NCBI GenBank assembly: GCA_966250015.1
Contig: CBINFS010000017.1
Span: 1-64,000 of the forward strand
From: CBINFS01 sp966250015
GTDB lineage: Bacteria; Bacteroidota; Rhodothermia; Rhodothermales; DASSAV01
Direction: 5' to 3'
DNA: 64,000 nucleotides
The notes below the pieces were generated by a model. That model was not told the DNA's origin and ran no database searches. It saw nothing but the letters and a program-made list of their open reading frames with translations. Shown here one piece after another: positions 58,772 to 64,000 of this stretch; the stretch's first letter is position 1; every line of letters starts with the position of its first letter. The translations under genes and the position numbers were made by a program.

Positions 58772-60484
58772 TCAGCGTTGCGGTATCGACGTGCCGGGGT
58801 CGTTGTAAGCGACGGCAAGCTCCTCGGCAGACTGCCAGAGCGTCATCGCTTCCTGCACGACGGGATCGATTTTGTTGTAAACAGGATACCACGCACTCAG
58901 GTCGTACAGCCGCCGTGCGATCTGGCCTTTGATCCTCGTCTCGATCAATTCACGTTCGGCTTCGACGTCTTCCCGGGTGAAATACGCGGGCATCCCTTCT
59001 TCATCCAGCTCTCCTTCAGGCGCCGGCCCGTCCACTATCTGAACGCCATGCTCCTGTGCATAGGCAATGTACTCTTCGAAGATCTCGTCGGACACCTTGA
59101 AGTTATCGATGAACTCCTGGCGCTTGTTCGCCCATTCCTGGTGGAATGCAGGACCGGCGTGATCGAGCCACTGGCGGGCAAACGACGTTTCAAGGCTCTT
59201 CACGAGCAAGGTGCGAAGCAGCGGCGAAATGCTGTCCACCTTGACGATGTGGTCGGGCAGGATGCCGCCCCCGCCAAAGACCGTGCGGCCGTGATCGGTT
59301 TTGAATTTCAGCGAGTCCGGGATGTGCTCGATGATTTCGTCGATGGTGTGCGTACGGTCCTCCAGCCGCTGCAACGCCTTATCCTTCAGGTAGGCCTCGC
59401 GGCTCCCGTTCTCGTAAGGCGTCTGAATGAGCCTTCCCGACGGGGTATAGTAGCGGGAGATCGTCATGCGGAGCACACTGTCGTCGGTAAGCGGGAACTG
59501 CCGCTGGACGAGGCCCTTACCGAACGTCCGCCGCCCCACGATGAGCGCCCTGTCGTGGTCCTGCAACGCACCCGCGACGATCTCGCTGGCAGACGCCGAT
59601 GCTTCGTTCACGAGGACGATCACCGGCTCATCCTCAAACATGCCCCCCGACTTGGCGTAGTAAACCTGGTTAAACTCAGGATGACGGCTGCGTGCGGACA
59701 CGATCATCTGGTTTTCGCTCAGGAACTCGTCGCTGATGTTGATCGCCATGTTCATGAATCCGCCCGCGTTGTACCGCAAATCCAGAATGAGGCGTTGCAT
59801 GCCCTGCTTCTTCAAGTCGGCCATTGCGCGGGTGAACTCTTCGTGCGTCGTGGCGGCAAACCGGTTGAGCCGGATGTACCCGGTCCGGTCGTCAATCATG
59901 TAGGCCGCGTCGAGCGTAAAGATCGGAATCTTGTCGCGTATGATTGTGTAGTGGAGCTCCTCCGATAGACCGGGACGCAGAATGGTGAGCTCAACTTTCG
60001 TTCCCCGGGGACCCTTCAAGGCGCGCTGCACGTCCTCATTGGAAAAGCCGATGGCGGACGAATCGTCAATCCTGATGATACGATCGCCGGAGAGTAATCC
60101 CGCCTCTTCGCTCGGCCCACCGGGAATCACACTTACCACGGTCAGGGTATCCGCTCCCTCGGGGCCTTCGATCAGCTCAAACTGGATCCCGATCCCTTCG
60201 AATGAGGCATCGAATTCCTCGTTCACCTTCCGCATCGTCTCGGCATCGATGTACACCGAGTGGGGGTCGAGGCCGTTGAGCATTCCTTTGACCGCGCTTT
60301 CCACGAGCGCCGCCGGGTCGACTCCCTCTACGTAGTACTTCTGAATGATGAGAAATGCGTTCTGTAGCTTCTGTAGCTGCTGATAGGTGTTATCGCCTGA
60401 AACTGCTGATCCGATTCGCATGCCGAGCAGAATACCTACTACGAGCAAAGCGATTCCGAATGGGACTAACTTCTTTCTCCGCAT
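58772..60484 (-). CDS. S41 family C-terminal processing peptidase
   Basis: A periplasmic serine protease of the CtpA/Prc group, 570 residues from ATG 60484 (MRRKKLVPFG). An N-terminal signal/anchor (IALLVVGILLGMRIG) is followed by a PDZ domain (LTVVSVIPGGPSEEAGLL, GDRIIRIDD). The protease domain has FVLVN-like VIVLVNEASASASEIVAGAL, in which the catalytic Ser lies, and Lys in GRRTFGKGLVQ. The C-terminal ~170 residues (PEGELDEEGMPAYF) form an acidic extension. It trims C-termini of exported proteins. The frame upstream to 60649 is unsupported. Confidence 0.92.
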   Translation of the reverse strand: MRRKKLVPFGIALLVVGILLGMRIGSAVSGDNTYQQLQKLQNAFLIIQKYYVEGVDPAALVESAVKGMLNGLDPHSVYIDAETMRKVNEEFDASFEGIGIQFELIEGPEGADTLTVVSVIPGGPSEEAGLLSGDRIIRIDDSSAIGFSNEDVQRALKGPRGTKVELTILRPGLSEELHYTIIRDKIPIFTLDAAYMIDDRTGYIRLNRFAATTHEEFTRAMADLKKQGMQRLILDLRYNAGGFMNMAINISDEFLSENQMIVSARSRHPEFNQVYYAKSGGMFEDEPVIVLVNEASASASEIVAGALQDHDRALIVGRRTFGKGLVQRQFPLTDDSVLRMTISRYYTPSGRLIQTPYENGSREAYLKDKALQRLEDRTHTIDEIIEHIPDSLKFKTDHGRTVFGGGGILPDHIVKVDSISPLLRTLLVKSLETSFARQWLDHAGPAFHQEWANKRQEFIDNFKVSDEIFEEYIAYAQEHGVQIVDGPAPEGELDEEGMPAYFTREDVEAERELIETRIKGQIARRLYDLSAWYPVYNKIDPVVQEAMTLWQSAEELAVAYNDPGTSIPQR

Positions 60485-60917
60485 AATCAGTTTGGGTAGG
60501 ATCGGAAGCCCGTTGTACACGCCCGTGTGTTCCGGAAGCAACAGCGAGCAAGGATAAGAACGATAGCCGCATACCGTCGAGTGGATTGCTTCGGACCGCA
60601 GCGACCTGGTTTTGATCTTTGATTCAAGTACACATGGTTTTTTGTACAATGTTCCAGATCAAGTGCTTGCATGGGGCGCACCGAAACACGATGCTCGTCA
60701 CCGCCTCATTCGCCCTGCTGCCACGAAAAGCGGGGTATAAAATATGATCTCATACGCAGGAAGTCGACGTACCTCTCTGCCGCCCACAGTTCAGTGTCCG
60801 GCGCACATTGATTGTTTTTGTATTATGAGAATGGCAGGCTCAAGCCGAGCCGGTCTCGAACGCCTCGTCCACGCTGACGTAGCCGGTAACCGGGTGAGGC
60901 CATTTTTGTTGTGATGG
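60485..60917. other. Divergent intergenic region, S41 protease / polX
   Basis: About 430 bp between divergent genes. No gene is supported; the open frames here lack good starts or sensible composition. Two AT-rich tracts (60610-60660 and 60735-60840) are likely promoter zones. Confidence 0.35.
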
Positions 60918-60923
60918 TTGGAT

Positions 60924-62627
60924 ATGACGAATAAGGAGATAGCCCGGGTGCTCAAGGAAGTGGGAGCGCTCATCGAGCTTTCGGGTGGGAATACATTCCG
61001 TTCGCGGGCCTATCTGAACGCTGCGCGGACCGTCGATCAGATGGAGCTCCAGATCGGCACCCTGCCTCCCGACGTCGAGGTGCTCGACGTCCCGGGCATC
61101 GGAAAAGGGATCTTCGCGCAAATTCGCGAGCTGTTATGCACTGGCACGTTCGACCTGCGGGAAGAGTTGCTCGGATCGCTGCCACCCGGCGTGGTCGAGC
61201 TTCTGAGCATCCGTGGATTGGGGGCAAAGCGGATCCGCCGGCTGTGGCAGGAGCTCGGCGTCGACTCCGTCGAGAAGCTCGAGGAGGCTGCACTTACCGG
61301 CCGCATTGCCACGCTTGGCGGGTTTGGACCAAAATCAGAAGAGCAAATCCTCAAGGCCGTTCAGTTTTATCGTTCTTCCCACTCGTACCGCCACATCGAT
61401 GTCGCCTTTGCGCTGGTTGCTCCGCTGGTCGAGCAGCTCCGAGCACTCCCGGGAGTCGACCGCGTGGAGGTAGCCGGCGAGATGCGGCGTCGGCTGGAGA
61501 TCGTCCAGCGCGCCGACGTAGTCGTGTCTACGTCTGACCGGAAAGCCACCGAAGTGGCATTGCCGGCCTCGTTTGTTAAGGTGGAGCACCCGGAAGCGGA
61601 TGCCGTGTATGACGGCAAGCTCGAGGGCGGATTCCCGGCGCGTCTCGTAATGACCTCTCCTGAACGCTTCGGTTACACGCTCTGGCGTACGACGGGCTCG
61701 GAGGCTCACTGCGAAAAATTTTTTACGCGGTACGGACCGCCTGCGGAGACCGGGGAAGAGGCCGACCTCTACACCGGGATTGGCCTTTCCTACGTTCCAC
61801 CGGAACTGCGTGAGGACCGCGGAGAGATCGAAGAGGCGGCTGCAGGAACGTTACCTGCGTTGATCGAGACCTTCGACCTGAAGGGCTGCTTACACAACCA
61901 CACGACGTACAGCGACGGCGCTCACACGCTCCGTGAAATGGCCGAGGCCGCGCGGGCGATGGGCTACTCCTATTTTGCCGTCTGCGACCATAGCCGTTCC
62001 CTCAGCATCGCCAATGGACTGTCCATCGAGCGGCTCCGCGAGCAGCAGGCCGAGATTGCAGATCTTAACAGGCAATTTGCAGCCGATCGGGCCAAACCTT
62101 TCCGTATCTTCAGCGGTATCGAAAGCGACATCCTGGCCGACGGCTCCCTGGACTACCCTGAGGATGTGCTCGACTCGCTCGACCTGGTGGTGGCCAGTGT
62201 CCATACCGGACTCAAAATGGACCGGGAAGAGGCGACGGAGCGTGTCCTCCGCGCAGTGAACAACCCGTACACGACCATCCTGGGGCACGCGACGGGTCGC
62301 CTGCTGCTGCAACGTGAGGGATACCCGCTCGACTTCGAACGCATCTTCGATGCCTGTGCACGTAACGGCGTAGCGATCGAGGTGAACGCCAACCCTCGCC
62401 GTCTCGACCTCGACTGGCGGTGGATCCGAATGGCTACCGACCGGGGTGTTTTGATTTCGATAAACCCGGACGCCCATTCGACGTCTCAGCTCCACCTTGT
62501 GGAATGGGGCGTCGGCGTGGCAAGAAAAGGTCGATTGACACCCGCTCAATGCCTGAATGCCCTCCCACTCGAGGCGTTCGAAGCGTGGTTGGCCGCTCGC
62601 CGAAAGAGTCGAAATGAGGCTCGCTGA
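60924..62627 (+). CDS. polX: PolX-type protein: degenerate polymerase domain plus PHP nuclease
   Basis: Bacterial family X polymerase/exonuclease organisation, 567 residues from ATG 60924. N-terminal 8 kDa-like domain (FRSRAYLNAARTV), HhH segments (VPGIGKGIFAQI, IRGLGAKRIRRLW), polymerase palm, then a C-terminal PHP domain. The palm should carry GS...D-x-D and a third Asp. Here it reads AGEMRRRLEIVQRADVVV (R196 at the first Asp, D198 kept) and the third-Asp strand GGFPARLVM has no acid. PHP ligands are intact: HNHTTYSDG, CDHS, GIESDI, SVHTG, GHATG, NPDAHS. A nuclease without polymerase activity is predicted. Confidence 0.9.
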   Translation: MTNKEIARVLKEVGALIELSGGNTFRSRAYLNAARTVDQMELQIGTLPPDVEVLDVPGIGKGIFAQIRELLCTGTFDLREELLGSLPPGVVELLSIRGLGAKRIRRLWQELGVDSVEKLEEAALTGRIATLGGFGPKSEEQILKAVQFYRSSHSYRHIDVAFALVAPLVEQLRALPGVDRVEVAGEMRRRLEIVQRADVVVSTSDRKATEVALPASFVKVEHPEADAVYDGKLEGGFPARLVMTSPERFGYTLWRTTGSEAHCEKFFTRYGPPAETGEEADLYTGIGLSYVPPELREDRGEIEEAAAGTLPALIETFDLKGCLHNHTTYSDGAHTLREMAEAARAMGYSYFAVCDHSRSLSIANGLSIERLREQQAEIADLNRQFAADRAKPFRIFSGIESDILADGSLDYPEDVLDSLDLVVASVHTGLKMDREEATERVLRAVNNPYTTILGHATGRLLLQREGYPLDFERIFDACARNGVAIEVNANPRRLDLDWRWIRMATDRGVLISINPDAHSTSQLHLVEWGVGVARKGRLTPAQCLNALPLEAFEAWLAARRKSRNEAR

Positions 62628-62653
62628 ATTTGACCCGATAACTCTGTAATTCT

Positions 62654-64000
62654 TTGTATCGCTGGATCGCCATACCCGTTGTCCTGATCGCGCTCCTCCT
62701 GGTCGTGGGAGGAGGCATCTGGTATTTCTCGTACGGTATGGGTGGAAGCTGGCCCGAAAAGGTCTCGCTCGCCACCCTCGAAGCGCCGGCGACCATTCGA
62801 AAGGGCGAAGGCGGGGTCGTCTCGATCAATGCGGCCAGCGAACGGGACGCCTTTACGGCGCTCGGCTATGCGCACGGAATGGAGCGGAGCTGGCAAATCG
62901 TTCTGTACCGACAGGCCGCCCTCGGAAGGCTATCCGAATGGTTCGGCGAGCCGACGATAAAAGTCGACGAGGTCGCTCGCCGGCTCGGATTTGCGGCGCT
63001 TGCCCGGGAGGCGTACGAAGGTATGCCCGAAGAAAGCCGGGACCTGTTAGAGGCCTTCTCCCTGGGTGTCAATGCGGCCTTTGGCAGTCGCGAGGTCGGG
63101 CTCGTCGACGAGCTGGCGCTGCTCGACGTCGAGCCGGAACGCTGGGAGCCCTGGCACGTCCTCGCGCTCGAACGCCTGTACGCCTGGCTCTCCACCCCGC
63201 AGCCACGGGCACAGGACGTGGCGGCCGCAGGACAGGACGCCGCAGCCTTCTTCCAAAACGAGGACCTCCTGCGGCGGCTGCTCCACCTTCACCACCTCCG
63301 GCATAGCCTCGCATGGGCATCGCGAGACACCTCGGGCACGTTTTTCTACCAGCGGCACGTCTACGGCGCCTCCGCACTCCCCTTCCACCTGGAGGCTGTG
63401 CTAAGCTGGACCGGAAGCGAGCCGATTGCCGGAGCGACCCTGCCAGGCACGCCGTTTTTTAACGCCGGGAAAAGAGGCAATTTCGCATGGTCGATCCTCC
63501 CCGGCGGATCGATACGATTCGAAAAAGTACCTCTTGATGAATCGTACAAATCCATTCTTTACGAACGCCTGATCGACCGTGAAGGCGAAGAGCACCTGCT
63601 CACCATTCGGAGAACGCATCAGGCGATTTACTTCGAGCCTCCTCCACCGAGACGCATACCAGTAAGAGCCGACACGACGGCCATCTCTGTGCCGGATTCA
63701 CTCGCCGGGCGTTCCACCACGGTCGACAGCATCTTGGTGCCACAGGATTCGACGTGGATCGTAGAATGGAACGGGTTCGCCCCGGTGACCGACTGGCCGT
63801 CGTGGTACGCGCTGCTTTCGGCGTCCCCGGTTTCGTTCCGGCTGCTCGAAGGCAGCGGGCTGAGCGTCACGCAGGATGGAACCTGGCAGATCATCGGCTC
63901 ACCTGCCGTCGTCGCACCGCTACGGGACGGCGTCCTCGTCGGAAGCGTTCCGTGGGCGCGGTACGTCGCACGCGGGCTCGACACGCTGCGAACGAACGAG
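62654..64000 (+). CDS. Penicillin acylase family protein, 3'-truncated by window end
   Basis: The frame is open from 62642 to the end of the window. TTG 62654 is the only plausible start. The N-terminus is a signal anchor (WIAIPVVLIALLLVVGGGI). The family features follow: alpha-chain motif AFTALGYAHGMERSWQIV, then RQAALGRLSEWFG. The nucleophile region reads HSLAWASRDTSG where relatives have GSNNWA, so the catalytic Ser is kept in a divergent setting, then PGTPFFNAGKRGNFAWS. Autocatalytic cleavage into two chains is expected. Substrates in this family include N-acyl homoserine lactones and beta-lactams; the specificity is not predictable. The C-terminus lies beyond base 64000. Confidence 0.85.
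   Translation, partial: MYRWIAIPVVLIALLLVVGGGIWYFSYGMGGSWPEKVSLATLEAPATIRKGEGGVVSINAASERDAFTALGYAHGMERSWQIVLYRQAALGRLSEWFGEPTIKVDEVARRLGFAALAREAYEGMPEESRDLLEAFSLGVNAAFGSREVGLVDELALLDVEPERWEPWHVLALERLYAWLSTPQPRAQDVAAAGQDAAAFFQNEDLLRRLLHLHHLRHSLAWASRDTSGTFFYQRHVYGASALPFHLEAVLSWTGSEPIAGATLPGTPFFNAGKRGNFAWSILPGGSIRFEKVPLDESYKSILYERLIDREGEEHLLTIRRTHQAIYFEPPPPRRIPVRADTTAISVPDSLAGRSTTVDSILVPQDSTWIVEWNGFAPVTDWPSWYALLSASPVSFRLLEGSGLSVTQDGTWQIIGSPAVVAPLRDGVLVGSVPWARYVARGLDTLRTNE

Noticed and set aside
1..64000. tRNA, rRNA, CRISPR, phage or transposase genes
   Set aside because: I scanned for their typical patterns (tRNA TPsiC boxes, regularly spaced direct repeats, integrase and transposase motifs) and found none. 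A covariance-model search could still reveal a small RNA that I cannot see by eye.

Overview
The window is a 64 kb stretch of a moderately GC-rich bacterial chromosome. Several markers point to the Bacteroidota/Rhodothermota side of the tree, most likely a Rhodothermota-like marine or halotolerant organism (inference). They are a secreted protein with a type IX secretion C-terminal sorting domain (21.2-22.7 kb), DUF4293, DUF4296 and DUF5020 family proteins, an ExbB/ExbD/ExbD cluster, a family B (Pol II-like) DNA polymerase, weak Shine-Dalgarno sequences and many small lipoproteins. The region is almost entirely chromosomal housekeeping and metabolism. I see no phage, transposase, plasmid, CRISPR, rRNA or tRNA genes.

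Layout. 0-5 kb: dispersed intergenic repeats, a metallophosphoesterase and a pyruvate dehydrogenase operon (E1 alpha, E1 beta, E2). 5-14 kb: a dolichol-phosphate-mannose synthase-like transferase, NADP-isocitrate dehydrogenase, a queuosine-tRNA mannosyltransferase-like protein, ComF, a lone CcmA-like ATPase, Cu/Zn superoxide dismutase, ThiE, DUF99 and signal peptidase I. 14-24 kb: a lipoprotein, DNA polymerase B, an M28 peptidase, a DUF5020 outer-membrane protein interrupted by an amber codon, a modular membrane protein of unknown function, a T9SS cargo protein and a macrodomain hydrolase. 24-29.5 kb: arginine decarboxylase, two response regulators without kinases, and a 600 bp repeat cluster. 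29.5-36.6 kb: a complete sulfate-uptake operon (porin, binding protein, two permeases, ATPase) divergent from a sigma-54 activator. 36.6-44.5 kb: MnmA, an SDR, RidA, Apt, an AmiC-type amidase and a large hybrid-sensing histidine kinase. 44.8-47.8 kb: an ECF sigma operon with a membrane anti-sigma-like protein and two coiled-coil exported proteins. 48-56 kb: TreZ, a PAPS-reductase-like protein, NagB, a glycosyltransferase, a DMT transporter and NAD-isocitrate dehydrogenase. 56-64 kb: the ExbB-type motor cluster, an S41 protease, PolX and the 5' part of a penicillin acylase-like gene.

Functional themes. Central carbon flux is represented by PDH and two isocitrate dehydrogenases of opposite predicted cofactor preference. 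Sulfur assimilation is represented by the sulfate transporter and a divergent PAPS-reductase homologue. The envelope is represented by signal peptidase, amidase, T9SS cargo, porin, the ExbB/D motor and an ECF stress operon.

No clearly new defence or mobile system is visible. The most rewarding oddities are the amber codon inside the DUF5020 barrel, a PolX whose polymerase active site has lost catalytic aspartates while its PHP nuclease is intact, a bacterial DUF3524 glycosyltransferase, the ECF/coiled-coil operon, and a mosaic of repeat modules recurring at 0-0.3 kb and 28.9-29.45 kb.
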